Shown here one piece after another: positions 1 to 7,782 of a DNA stretch of 38,083 bases; position 1 is the first letter of the stretch, and every line of letters starts with the position of its first letter. The stretch is taken from contig JAHJCZ010000050.1 of NCBI GenBank assembly GCA_018812705.1, positions 1 through 38,083 of the forward strand. The letters run 5' to 3'. A model generated the notes under the pieces. That model had not been told where the DNA came from. It searched no databases and saw only the letters and a program-made list of their open reading frames with translations. The position numbers were made by a program, and so were the translations under genes. The DNA comes from Candidatus Omnitrophota bacterium. GTDB taxonomy: Bacteria > Omnitrophota > Gorgyraeia > Zapsychrales > Zapsychraceae.

Positions 1-22
1 ATTTATTTACTTCCAATTTTAA
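1..22 (+). CDS. 3' end of an upstream gene, possibly an MBOAT acyltransferase (partial)
   Basis: The second frame reads FIYFQF and then TAA at 20-22, two bases before the next ATG. From memory, C-termini of this form are common in MBOAT (AlgI/DltB-like) membrane O-acyltransferases, and such genes are typically followed by an SGNH/DltD-like partner, which is what comes next here. Only six residues are visible, so the identity is an inference from the tail and the neighbour. Confidence 0.35.
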
Positions 23-24
23 TT

Positions 25-1026
25 ATGAATTTAAATAGATTTCTTTATAAATTACTTTTTCTATTTCTCATATTGTTGCTGGCACAATGTGGATTATATT
101 TAGTTATTCCCCAAGAATACCCTTCAATTGTAACTGAATTAAGTCAGGAATTGAAAAGTCATAACGACATTGTCGGATTTGGCGACAGTTCAGTTTATTT
201 TTATGCAAAAGAAGATAAGGTCAAGAAATCAATTTTTCTAATGCTTTCAGAATTTTACCCGCATTCCAAAATAAATGAATTTGATAGCCCCGCATATCAT
301 CTGAATTTTTATGAGCATATGCTGGAATTTATCATAGCTGAAAATAAAAACGTAAAAGTTTTAATTATTCCAATTAATATGCGGAGTTTTTCACCGCAGT
401 GGGACATGAACCCAGGATATGAATTTGAAGAAGAGATTCTAGCTATGAAATATTTTAACAACTGGATATTCAGGATATTTTATAAGCCGCTTGCAGTTTT
501 TAAGCTATTTCTTCCAAAAATAAGTGATCATGATTATAACAATGCAATTGTTTACAATGGAGAAAAAATAGAGGGAAGGGTCAAAGAATTTCTTTCAAGC
601 AGTTATGATGATTGGCATTCAAAAAAGTACATGAAAGATAAATTCATCTTTCATTACATGTATTCACTGAAAAAGAAACATAGAAAAATAATTTCATTGT
701 TAAAAATAAATACGATCGCTAAAAAAAACAACATTAAAGTCGTTTTTTATGTGACTCCAATCGATTTTGAGTTTGGGAACATCGTGATTGGATCTGATTT
801 CCAAAAAAGAATTGTGGAGAATGTTTCTGTTTTAACAGAAATAGCAAATAGTGAAGGATTTGATATGCTCGATTTAAGTTGTGCGCTAAGCACAAATTAT
901 TTTACTTGGAGGAGCGATCCTGCTGGCGATTATTCCCCAAATGAGCATCTTACTGATAAAGGAAGATTGTTTGTGGCAAGAAAGTTCAAAGAGCAAATAG
1001 GTTTTCAATTTGATGGAGGGTTGTAG
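25..1026 (+). CDS. membrane-anchored SGNH-hydrolase-like / DltD-AlgX-like protein
   Basis: The 333-residue product starts with a basic end and a hydrophobic helix (about residues 7-27), so it is probably anchored in the inner membrane with the rest outside. Residues 51-56 (GFGDSS) look like block I of SGNH/GDSL hydrolases. A segment near 306-312 (NEHLTDKG) resembles the C-terminal His block, although the usual Asp three residues before the His is not present. Partners of MBOAT proteins of this type help transfer acetyl or other acyl groups to exported polysaccharides. The ATG lies two bases after the preceding stop, and a GGAGGG near 1015-1020 at its own end serves the next gene. The exact substrate cannot be told; the fold assignment is moderate. 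Confidence 0.55.
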   Translation: MNLNRFLYKLLFLFLILLLAQCGLYLVIPQEYPSIVTELSQELKSHNDIVGFGDSSVYFYAKEDKVKKSIFLMLSEFYPHSKINEFDSPAYHLNFYEHMLEFIIAENKNVKVLIIPINMRSFSPQWDMNPGYEFEEEILAMKYFNNWIFRIFYKPLAVFKLFLPKISDHDYNNAIVYNGEKIEGRVKEFLSSSYDDWHSKKYMKDKFIFHYMYSLKKKHRKIISLLKINTIAKKNNIKVVFYVTPIDFEFGNIVIGSDFQKRIVENVSVLTEIANSEGFDMLDLSCALSTNYFTWRSDPAGDYSPNEHLTDKGRLFVARKFKEQIGFQFDGGL

Positions 1027-1985
1027 TGACTGCATATATTTCATCAGAAAAAATTAAACAGAATTCGGAAATATTATCAAATAGAATCCGCAAAAGATAT
1101 GCCCATTTAAAAAAGAGATTTGCCCGTAATAATATAGATTGTTTTCGTTTGTATGACTGGGATATCCCTGAAATCCGATTGGTTGTTGATTGGTATGTGG
1201 GTCATTTAGTTATAGGTGAATATGTTAGAACACAAAGTAGCTCATACTGGCTTGCAGAAATGGCTAATGTTATAGGGAAAACATTGGGCGTCCCAAAAGA
1301 TAATATTCATATTAAAATAAGGCGCACAAAAACTGAAAATGAACTTCGTTATAAAAGAATGGACAATAAAGAGCAAGGTTTTGTTGTAAATGAACGTGAC
1401 CTAAAATTTAAAGTCAATCTAAGCGATTTTTTAGATACTGGATTATATTCTGATCATCGAGATACAAGGGACATATTGAGAAAATATGCAAAAGGTAAGG
1501 ACTTTCTGAACTTGTTTTCGTATACTGGATCATTTACTTGTGCCTCAGCTTTTGGCGGCGCCAATTCTAGCATTAGTGTTGATAGATCAGAAACGAATTT
1601 AAGCTGGGCAAAAGAAAACTTGAAACTAAACGGTATTGAAAGCAAATATCATATTATGGTAAAGTCTGATGTTGATGAATTCTTGATTAAGGCGGCAAAT
1701 GAAAAAAAACGTTTCAATTTAGCTTTTATTGACCCTCCATCTTTTTTTAAGAATAATGCAGCCGGCAAGTCATTTGATGTTAATGAAGACCACCCAGCTT
1801 TAATCAAAAAAGTCTTAAAATTAATGTCTCCCAAGTCGATAGTGTTCTTTTCAACAAATCATCAATATTTTAAGCCTCGTATGGATAATTTAGGCATTGA
1901 TCATATACATGAATTAACGCCTAGAACTATCCCAGAAGACTATAGGAACAAAAAAGTGCATAGATGCTGGAAGTTATTCGCTTGA
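1026..1985 (+). CDS. rlmK: RlmK-like 23S rRNA (guanine-N7) methyltransferase
   Basis: Class I SAM-dependent methyltransferase of 319 residues matching the C-terminal half of E. coli RlmKL, the part that makes m7G2069 in 23S rRNA. An N-terminal segment with FRLYDWDIPE (about 40-49) and the NLSDFLDTGLYSDHR stretch (131-145) are RlmK signatures. The SAM-binding loop is LNLFSYTGSFT (161-171), followed by acidic D186, and the DPPSF catalytic-type motif is at 236-240. The start is GTG sharing one base with the preceding TAG, served by GGAGGG, so translation is coupled. The RlmL half (THUMP plus m2G methyltransferase) is absent, so this is a single-function version. It has no evident functional link to its neighbours. 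Confidence 0.82.
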   Translation: MTAYISSEKIKQNSEILSNRIRKRYAHLKKRFARNNIDCFRLYDWDIPEIRLVVDWYVGHLVIGEYVRTQSSSYWLAEMANVIGKTLGVPKDNIHIKIRRTKTENELRYKRMDNKEQGFVVNERDLKFKVNLSDFLDTGLYSDHRDTRDILRKYAKGKDFLNLFSYTGSFTCASAFGGANSSISVDRSETNLSWAKENLKLNGIESKYHIMVKSDVDEFLIKAANEKKRFNLAFIDPPSFFKNNAAGKSFDVNEDHPALIKKVLKLMSPKSIVFFSTNHQYFKPRMDNLGIDHIHELTPRTIPEDYRNKKVHRCWKLFA

Positions 1986-2013
1986 TGAAGACCCATAATG
2001 AATTTATTTGTTC

Positions 2014-2042
2014 TTGAAATACTGTCAAGTAAATCATATAAT
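2014..2042 (+). promoter_or_regulatory. sigma70-type promoter for rex-hypAB
   Basis: TTGAAA (2014-2019), a 17-base spacer and a perfect TATAAT (2037-2042). It lies in the 97-base gap before rex, about 40 bases from the GTG start. It probably drives rex and the following hypA and hypB. Confidence 0.6.
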
Positions 2043-2082
2043 GCCTGAATCGTTACAGAACACCAACAAGGAGTAACAATTT

Positions 2083-2694
2083 GTGAAAAAGTTTCCTCAA
2101 AGAACAATAAGTAGGGCATTAATATACATCCGAACCCTTGCACATCTTCTTGAAGCCAAGCAAGAAGTCGTTTCTTCTAGCCAGTTATCTTTAATTACAG
2201 GATTATCTGATGTTCAAATTAGAAAAGATATTTCTAACTTTGGCAAGGTTGGAAGGCCAAGAATAGGGTATAGAACTGCTGAGTTAAAACAAGTCCTCGA
2301 GAACTATATCTTGCAAAATATAGTTCATGCAGTATTGTTCGGTGTGGGTAATTTAGGATCCGCATTATTAAAGTACCCTGGGTTTCATCAAGACAAAGTA
2401 AAGCTAGTTGCGGCTTTTGATACTGATAAAAAAAAGATAGGTACAAAGATAAATGATGTAAAAATTTATCCATTAACAGATGCTCAAGAAGTTATTTCGA
2501 ATTTGCATGTTGAAATTGGTATTATTGCAGTCCCAGTAGAATATAGTCAAAAGGTTGCAGATATTATTATAAAGAGCGGGTTGAAAGGTATAGTTAATTT
2601 TACTCCAACGACTGTAACAGTACCTAAAGAAATCATTGTAAAGAACATAGACCTAACAATTGAGTTTTTATCATTGTTTTGTGATATTCAGTAA
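2083..2694 (+). CDS. rex: redox-sensing transcriptional repressor Rex
   Basis: 203-residue repressor that in known members binds DNA when NADH is low and releases it when the NADH/NAD+ ratio rises. The N-terminal winged helix (about 1-75) carries the family stretch LSDVQIRKDISNFG (41-54). The Rossmann dinucleotide loop GVGNLGSAL is at 87-95 with acidic AFDTD at 111-115, as expected for NADH binding, and the C-terminal helix for domain swapping is present. Length matches the family (about 210). GTG start with AAGGAG about 8 bases upstream. It heads the hydrogenase locus, so it is likely the sensor that matches hydrogenase synthesis to the pool of the enzyme's own cofactor. A candidate operator lies upstream of hoxF. 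Confidence 0.93.
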   Translation: MKKFPQRTISRALIYIRTLAHLLEAKQEVVSSSQLSLITGLSDVQIRKDISNFGKVGRPRIGYRTAELKQVLENYILQNIVHAVLFGVGNLGSALLKYPGFHQDKVKLVAAFDTDKKKIGTKINDVKIYPLTDAQEVISNLHVEIGIIAVPVEYSQKVADIIIKSGLKGIVNFTPTTVTVPKEIIVKNIDLTIEFLSLFCDIQ

Positions 2695-2714
2695 AGGGAA
2701 TAAGAGGTTATTAA

Positions 2715-3074
2715 ATGCATGAACTGTCTATTATTGTAAGCATGATGGAACAAATAGTAGATGTTGCAAAAGAAAATAAAATAGAAAAGATAGATGAGGT
2801 TCACCTGGAAACTGGAGTCTTGCGTCAAGTTATTCCAGAAGTTATGCAAGAGGCTTTTGCATCTGTAAAATTAAACACTATATGTGAAAATGCAATTTTG
2901 CAGATTATTGAAGCTCCGGCATTAGTCTTATGTAAGCAATGCAAAAGTGAATTTGAACCTTCAATAGATGATTTTATATGTAAAATATGTAATCTTGCAA
3001 ATGTTGATATTTTAAAAGGGAACGAGATAATACTTAAAGCAGTAATAGGTGACAGTAGAAATGAATCCTTCTAA
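2715..3074 (+). CDS. hypA: hydrogenase nickel-insertion chaperone HypA
   Basis: 119-residue nickel metallochaperone for [NiFe] hydrogenase maturation, working with HypB. The N-terminus MHELS supplies the Ni-binding His2, so the ATG at 2715 is secure. The structural zinc site is formed by C73-x2-C76 and C89-x2-C92. Overall length is typical. It follows rex by 20 bases with an AGAGG-type ribosome site and is followed by hypB, the usual partner order. The chaperone delivers nickel to the large subunit HoxH encoded downstream. Confidence 0.93.
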   Translation: MHELSIIVSMMEQIVDVAKENKIEKIDEVHLETGVLRQVIPEVMQEAFASVKLNTICENAILQIIEAPALVLCKQCKSEFEPSIDDFICKICNLANVDILKGNEIILKAVIGDSRNESF

Positions 3075-3183
3075 ACGCCTAGTATGCAAGCGTGGTGTTT
3101 ACTGAAAGGCTTCATCTATAAGGTCATTATCCCAATCTAAAGGAATCTGGGCATATAACGTGGCAAAGAAAGAGGACCATCAA

Positions 3184-3864
3184 ATGAAAGTTAATGTTGT
3201 TAAAAATGTTTTAAAAGCCAATGATATTGTTGCAAATGAAAATAGAAATATTTTCAATAAGGCAGCTGTTCTAGCTTTAAATATTATAAGTTCCCCTGGA
3301 AGTGGAAAAACAACTCTTCTGGAAAAAACAATACCAGCCCTTGAAAAGCAGAAATCTATTGTTATTGTTGGAGATCTTGCAACTACGAGAGATGCAGATC
3401 GTGTTTCTGATATAGCTTTACAGGCAATTCAGATAAATACTGGCATGAGCTGTCATCTATACGCAAATCAAATTTCAGAAAGCCTCAAAAAGCTTAAACT
3501 AGATGAGGCAGATTATGTGTTTATTGAAAATGTGGGCAATCTTGTATGCCCTGGCGAATTTGATCTTGGTGAAAATCTTAAAGTTGTGCTTTTGAGTGTT
3601 CCTGAAGGGGATGATAAAGTAGCCAAATATCCAACTATTTTTAGAGTTGCAGATGTTGTTTTACTAACTAAATCAGATCTCCTGGGAATCTTGGATTTTG
3701 ATATTCAAAGGGTTAAAGATGATATAGCCAAATTAAATGCTAATGTAACATTTATTGAGATTTCTTCGAAAACTTCATCAGGAATGGAAGAATGGATTGC
3801 GTGGTTAAAAGAAAAGCGCGGGAAATCAGTTGGACAACAAGCAAGATTTGTCACTGAAGAATAG
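3184..3864 (+). CDS. hypB: hydrogenase maturation GTPase HypB
   Basis: SIMIBI-class GTPase that powers nickel insertion into HoxH. From the ATG at 3184 it has 226 residues, with P-loop SSPGSGKT at about 36-43, the INTGMSCH metal-site segment (adjacent Cys-His of the intersubunit Ni/Zn site), ENVGNLVCPGEFDLGE (switch region) and TKSD as the guanine-specificity motif. It lacks the N-terminal CxxCGC site and the His-rich nickel store found in some HypB proteins. An in-frame GTG at 3160 would add eight residues, but AGAGGA (3171-3176) is seven bases from the ATG at 3184, which I prefer. The 109-base gap after hypA shows nothing recognisable. Confidence 0.92.
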   Translation: MKVNVVKNVLKANDIVANENRNIFNKAAVLALNIISSPGSGKTTLLEKTIPALEKQKSIVIVGDLATTRDADRVSDIALQAIQINTGMSCHLYANQISESLKKLKLDEADYVFIENVGNLVCPGEFDLGENLKVVLLSVPEGDDKVAKYPTIFRVADVVLLTKSDLLGILDFDIQRVKDDIAKLNANVTFIEISSKTSSGMEEWIAWLKEKRGKSVGQQARFVTEE

Positions 3865-3947
3865 TACTGTTCCAAAGGTTTTAGCGGTCATTTCTTACGA
3901 ACAGAATTGAACAAGTAGATGATTTTCATGTCTGACTTTATAATATG

Positions 3948-3975
3948 TTGACACTGAGTAGTTCAGTGCGATAAT
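3948..3975 (+). promoter_or_regulatory. sigma70-type promoter before the CBS gene
   Basis: Perfect TTGACA (3948-3953), 16-base spacer, GATAAT (3970-3975), about 45 bases before the start codon of the CBS-domain gene. It suggests this gene can be transcribed separately from rex-hypAB. Confidence 0.55.
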
Positions 3976-4017
3976 AAATAGTTAAAATTTCATATTAGGC
4001 AGAAAGGAGAGTGCTAC

Positions 4018-4455
4018 ATGGTTACTGTAAAACAAATTTTGCAAAACAAGGGTTCAGAGGTATGGACAATCAGTCCAAATCAAAGTGTTTATGATGCATT
4101 AAAACTTATGGCTGATAAGAATTTGGGTGCAGTGGTTATTGAAGAAGCAGGAATTCTTAAAGGGATCTTTTCAGAACGGGATTATGCAAGAGGGTCAATA
4201 ATTGAAGAAAGATCCATAAAAGAAACAAAAGTTTCTGATTTGATGACTGCCGTTGTCATAACGGCATCTTCTGAAAAAACACTAGATCAATGCTTGGCTA
4301 TGATGACAGATAAGAGAATTCGCCACATACCAATAGTTGATCAAGATAAGTTAATTGGGATTGTTAGCATAGGAGATCTGGTAAATCGTATAATCTCTGA
4401 ACAGGAATTCAATTTAAAACAAATGAAGAATTATATTTCAGGCGGTATCGTTTAA
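4018..4455 (+). CDS. tandem CBS-domain protein
   Basis: 145 residues made of one CBS pair and nothing else. The first CBS repeat (about 8-60) ends GIFSERDYAR and the second (about 70-130) ends GIVSIGDLVNRII, the typical turn-and-helix pattern. Stand-alone CBS pairs bind adenosyl ligands such as AMP, ATP, NAD(H) or SAM and regulate partner proteins. The start has a strong AAAGGAG a few bases upstream and its own promoter. Its position between hypB and hoxF suggests an energy- or nucleotide-responsive role linked to the hydrogenase, but the ligand and partner are unknown. A second CBS protein lies at 23629-24024. Confidence 0.85.
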   Translation: MVTVKQILQNKGSEVWTISPNQSVYDALKLMADKNLGAVVIEEAGILKGIFSERDYARGSIIEERSIKETKVSDLMTAVVITASSEKTLDQCLAMMTDKRIRHIPIVDQDKLIGIVSIGDLVNRIISEQEFNLKQMKNYISGGIV

Positions 4456-4488
4456 GCAATAATTATTAGATTAAATTTAAAATAAATC

Positions 4489-4516
4489 TTGAAAAAGTTT
4501 TTAAACCATGTATATT
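4489..4516 (+). promoter_or_regulatory. probable promoter of the hox structural genes
   Basis: TTGAAA (4489-4494), 16-base spacer, TATATT (4511-4516) in the 140-base gap before hoxF. Expected transcription start is near 4523, just ahead of the Rex-like operator. Confidence 0.45.
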
Positions 4517-4532
4517 CTTTCTGAACATTCAA

Positions 4533-4550
4533 TCGTTATAAATTTCACAA
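4533..4550 (+). promoter_or_regulatory. candidate Rex operator
   Basis: TCGTTATAAATTTCACAA matches the Rex consensus TTGTTAA-N4-TTAACAA at 11 of 14 specified bases, with correct 18-base spacing. It sits about 10-28 bases downstream of the predicted start of hoxF transcription, where bound Rex would block elongation or initiation. The AT-rich background makes chance matches possible, but position and the rex gene 2 kb upstream support it. Confidence 0.4.
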
Positions 4551-4595
4551 TTAATTATTTTATTAACTCACCTAAATAAACAAGGACAGTTTTAT

Positions 4596-6407
4596 ATGAG
4601 CCAAAAACTATCTCGAATAATCAAAAATGCATGTGAATCTTGCGGGAATGACCGTAATAGACTGATGGATATAGTTACAGCTATTCAGAAAGAATGTGGT
4701 GCTGTTACTCTTGAAGCAATGGACATTATTGCAAAAGAGCTAAATGTGCAAAGAGTAGACGTGGAAAGTGTTGTTTCTTTCTATTCTTTTCTTTCAAAAG
4801 AAGAAAAGGGGAAAGTTGTTATAAGGATCTGTAATGATGTGGTAGATATCTTGAAAGGTGCTGAGGATGTTGCAAAAGTCTTTAGTGAAACGCTTGGTAT
4901 TGAGATCGGACAAACAGCTGCTGATGGATCGATTTCTTTAGAATATACACCATGTATCGGGTTGAGCGATCAGGCGCCTGCGGTTTTGATCAATGATGTT
5001 GCAATTACTAATCTTACTGTTGATAAAGCTAAATCAATCGCCAATGACTTAAAGAATGGAGTTTTGCCAGAATCGTTAACTAAAGAATGCGGTGATGGGA
5101 ATAATGCCAATGACCTTGTTAAATCAATGGTAAAAAATAATATAATAAAAAAAGGCTCAGTTATTTTTGCTGAACGTCAATCAGAAGCTGGCCTTGAGAA
5201 AGCTATCACAATGTCTCCAAGTGATGTCATTTCATTAATTAAAGCATCCAAAGTAAGAGGCCGTGGTGGAGCTGGATTTCCTACTGGTATGAAATGGGAG
5301 TTCACTAGAGCAGCAAAGGGAGACAAGAAATATGTTGTTTGTAACGCTGATGAGGGTGAACCAGGAACATTTAAGGATAGAGTATTACTTACTGAGAAAT
5401 TTGACATGTTGTGTGAAGGTATGGCAATAGGAGGTTATTGCATAGGTTCAGATTCTGGTATTATTTACTTGCGAGGTGAGTATGCTTATCTTAAAGCCTT
5501 TTTAGAAAAGAAGTTATCTCAAAGAAAAGAGGTAGGTCTTTTAGGCGCTAATATATGCGGTAAAGATGGTTTTAATTTTGATATTCGTATTCAAATAGGT
5601 GCAGGCGCATACATATGTGGTGAAGAAACTGCACTAATAAGTTCATGTGAGGGATTAAGAGGAGATCCAAAGACAAGACCTCCATTTCCTGCACAAAAAG
5701 GGTATTTAGCTTCACCTACAACAGTAAACAATGTTGAAACTTTTTGTAGTATAGCTAAAATCTTGGAAAAAGATGCTGCATGGTATTCAGCTATAGGAAC
5801 TAAAGGTAGTACCGGCACTAAGATCTTAAGTATTTCAGGAGATTGTTCTAATCCAGGAATATACGAATATGACTTTGGTGTAAAAGTATCAGATATGTTA
5901 AAAGATGCTGGAGCTGAGGATACTAAAGCAGTTTTAATTGGTGGCCCTTCTGGTCAGTTAATTGGTAAAACGGATTTTAACAGGATCATTTGTTATGATG
6001 ATCTTGCAACAGGTGGTTCAATTGTTATATTCAACTCATACCGCAATATTCTTGAAATCGTAAAGAGCTACTTAGAGTTTTTCGTTGAAGAAAGCTGTGG
6101 ATATTGTACTCCCTGCCGCACTGGCAATGTTCTTTTGTTGAATAAAATAGAAGAAATACTTGAAGGAAAAGGTGAGCCTTCTGACATTAAGTATCTAGAA
6201 GACCTTTGCAGCACAGTCAAAGTTACTAGCCGTTGTGGTTTAGGACAAACGTCCCCAAATCCTGTTCTAACTAGTATAAAGAATTTTAGAGAAGTATATG
6301 ATGCTGTTTTAAAATTAAATGAAGATGGTAGGCAGCCAACGTTTGATATTAAAGCATCTTTGGAAGTTGCTGAAGCACTTCAGGGAAGAAAATCAGTTAT
6401 TTATTAA
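4596..6407 (+). CDS. hoxF: NAD-reducing hydrogenase diaphorase subunit HoxF (NuoE-NuoF fusion)
   Basis: 603 residues, close to the fused HoxF of the Ralstonia-type soluble hydrogenase. Residues 1-155 are a NuoE-like thioredoxin-fold domain; residues about 175-600 are NuoF-like. The NADH/FMN site is shown by GRGGAGFPTGMKW (222-234) and NADEGEPGTFKDR (250-262). A 4Fe-4S cluster is ligated by C501, C504, C507 (SCGYCTPCR) and C547 (RCGLGQ). In the NuoE part the usual four 2Fe-2S ligands are reduced to C79 and C120, with D84 and S124 in the other two places, so that cluster is probably absent. This subunit oxidises NADH or reduces NAD+ with electrons from HoxU in the cytoplasm. ATG with AAGGAC eight bases upstream; first gene of the hox structural unit. 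Confidence 0.93.
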   Translation: MSQKLSRIIKNACESCGNDRNRLMDIVTAIQKECGAVTLEAMDIIAKELNVQRVDVESVVSFYSFLSKEEKGKVVIRICNDVVDILKGAEDVAKVFSETLGIEIGQTAADGSISLEYTPCIGLSDQAPAVLINDVAITNLTVDKAKSIANDLKNGVLPESLTKECGDGNNANDLVKSMVKNNIIKKGSVIFAERQSEAGLEKAITMSPSDVISLIKASKVRGRGGAGFPTGMKWEFTRAAKGDKKYVVCNADEGEPGTFKDRVLLTEKFDMLCEGMAIGGYCIGSDSGIIYLRGEYAYLKAFLEKKLSQRKEVGLLGANICGKDGFNFDIRIQIGAGAYICGEETALISSCEGLRGDPKTRPPFPAQKGYLASPTTVNNVETFCSIAKILEKDAAWYSAIGTKGSTGTKILSISGDCSNPGIYEYDFGVKVSDMLKDAGAEDTKAVLIGGPSGQLIGKTDFNRIICYDDLATGGSIVIFNSYRNILEIVKSYLEFFVEESCGYCTPCRTGNVLLLNKIEEILEGKGEPSDIKYLEDLCSTVKVTSRCGLGQTSPNPVLTSIKNFREVYDAVLKLNEDGRQPTFDIKASLEVAEALQGRKSVIY

Positions 6408-6427
6408 TTAACTTAAGGAATTGCGAT

Positions 6428-7129
6428 ATGGATAAAACAATAACTTTTAAAATTGATGGTGTTGATGTAAAAGGTTTTCCAGGTCAAACGATCATGGAGG
6501 CAGCTGATGCAGCAGGTGTATATATTCCTAGACTATGTTATCTGAAAGATTTAACCCCTCATGGTAGTTGCCGTGTTTGTACGATAAAGGTTGATGGACG
6601 TGCTCAGGCAGCATGTACGCAGCCAATAGCAGAAGGTGTTGAAGTTGAAAATAACACTGCTGAATTAAATGAAAAGAGAAGAGATATTATTGATATGTTC
6701 TTTGTCGAGGGGAATCATTTTTGCATGTTCTGTGAAAAGAGTGGAAATTGTGAGCTTCAAGCAATGGCATATCGTTTGGGTATATGTGCTCCAAAATATC
6801 CATTTCAGTTTCCAGATTGTAGTTTAGATGCTACGCATCCTGATCTTTTTATTGATCGCAACAGATGTATTCTTTGCGGAAGGTGCGTTAATGCCTCTAA
6901 AGTTATTGACGAAAAGTCTGTTTTTGAATTTGTTGGTCGCGGCGCAGCTAAAAAGATCGCTGTTAACGCAGATACCCTAGCTGGAACAAATATGGCTGTT
7001 AGTGATAAAGCTGCAGGAGTTTGTCCTGTAGGTGCTATTATAAAGAAAAGAGTTGGATTTGAAGTGCCGGTTGGTAAAAGATTGTACGATACTGAGCCAA
7101 TTGGTTCTGATATCGAAGCAAAGCAATGA
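6428..7129 (+). CDS. hoxU: hydrogenase diaphorase small subunit HoxU
   Basis: 233 residues, homologous to the N-terminal part of NuoG, carrying electrons between HoxF and HoxY. A plant-type 2Fe-2S domain has ligands C37, C48, C51 and C63. A His-Cys 4Fe-4S site follows with H97, C99, C102 and C108 in the HoxU-type spacing (shorter than in NuoG). A third cluster is indicated by C147, C150 and C153, with C199 in GVCPVG as the likely fourth ligand. Length is typical of HoxU. It starts 20 bases after hoxF with AAGGAA. The 93-base gap before hoxY has no gene that I recognise. Confidence 0.93.
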   Translation: MDKTITFKIDGVDVKGFPGQTIMEAADAAGVYIPRLCYLKDLTPHGSCRVCTIKVDGRAQAACTQPIAEGVEVENNTAELNEKRRDIIDMFFVEGNHFCMFCEKSGNCELQAMAYRLGICAPKYPFQFPDCSLDATHPDLFIDRNRCILCGRCVNASKVIDEKSVFEFVGRGAAKKIAVNADTLAGTNMAVSDKAAGVCPVGAIIKKRVGFEVPVGKRLYDTEPIGSDIEAKQ

Positions 7130-7222
7130 AATCTTCGCCTTTTTTAGGTAAAGGTTTATTCACGAGTCACTTTTAGTATATAACGAGGCAATCATAAACG
7201 TTTTAAATCAAAGGGTATAAAA

Positions 7223-7768
7223 ATGGAAAAACCAAAAGTAGCAACAACTTCTTTGGCGGGATGTTTCGGTTGCCACATGTCTTTGTTAGACATTGATGAC
7301 CGAATTCTCAAACTTATTGAACTAGTTGATTTTGATAAGTCTCCGATTGATGACATTAAAAATTTTACTGGAAGATGTGCCGTTGGAATTGTCGAAGGTG
7401 GATGTTGTAATGAAGAAAATGTCCATGTACTGCAAGATTTCAGAAAAAATTGCGACATTCTCATTTCTTGCGGTGACTGTGCAATAGATGGTGGTATCCC
7501 GGCAATGAGAAATAACATTCCTTTAAAAGAGTGTTTTGATGAAGCTTATCATGATGGGCCAACTGTTTATAATCCAAATAATATAACACCAAATGATAAG
7601 GAACTACCTTTGATCTTAAATAAGGTGTATCCCTGTCATCATGTAGTAAAAATGGATTATCATTTACCTGGTTGTCCGCCATCAGCTGATACTCTTTGGG
7701 AGGCTTTAGTAGCATTATTGTCAAATAAGCCTATTGAATTACCATATGAATTGATCAAATACGATTAA
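7223..7768 (+). CDS. hoxY: NAD-reducing [NiFe] hydrogenase small subunit HoxY
   Basis: 181-residue cytoplasmic small subunit carrying the proximal 4Fe-4S cluster next to the NiFe site. Expected ligands are C14 and C17 (LAGCFGCH), one of C83/C86 (SCGDC), and the Cys of PGCPPSAD near the C-terminus. There is no Tat signal and no medial or distal clusters, as normal for group 3 enzymes. The start is ATG with AAAGGG nine bases upstream. It pairs with HoxH, whose gene starts 15 bases later. Confidence 0.93.
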   Translation: MEKPKVATTSLAGCFGCHMSLLDIDDRILKLIELVDFDKSPIDDIKNFTGRCAVGIVEGGCCNEENVHVLQDFRKNCDILISCGDCAIDGGIPAMRNNIPLKECFDEAYHDGPTVYNPNNITPNDKELPLILNKVYPCHHVVKMDYHLPGCPPSADTLWEALVALLSNKPIELPYELIKYD

Positions 7769-7782
7769 TAAGGAGATATATT

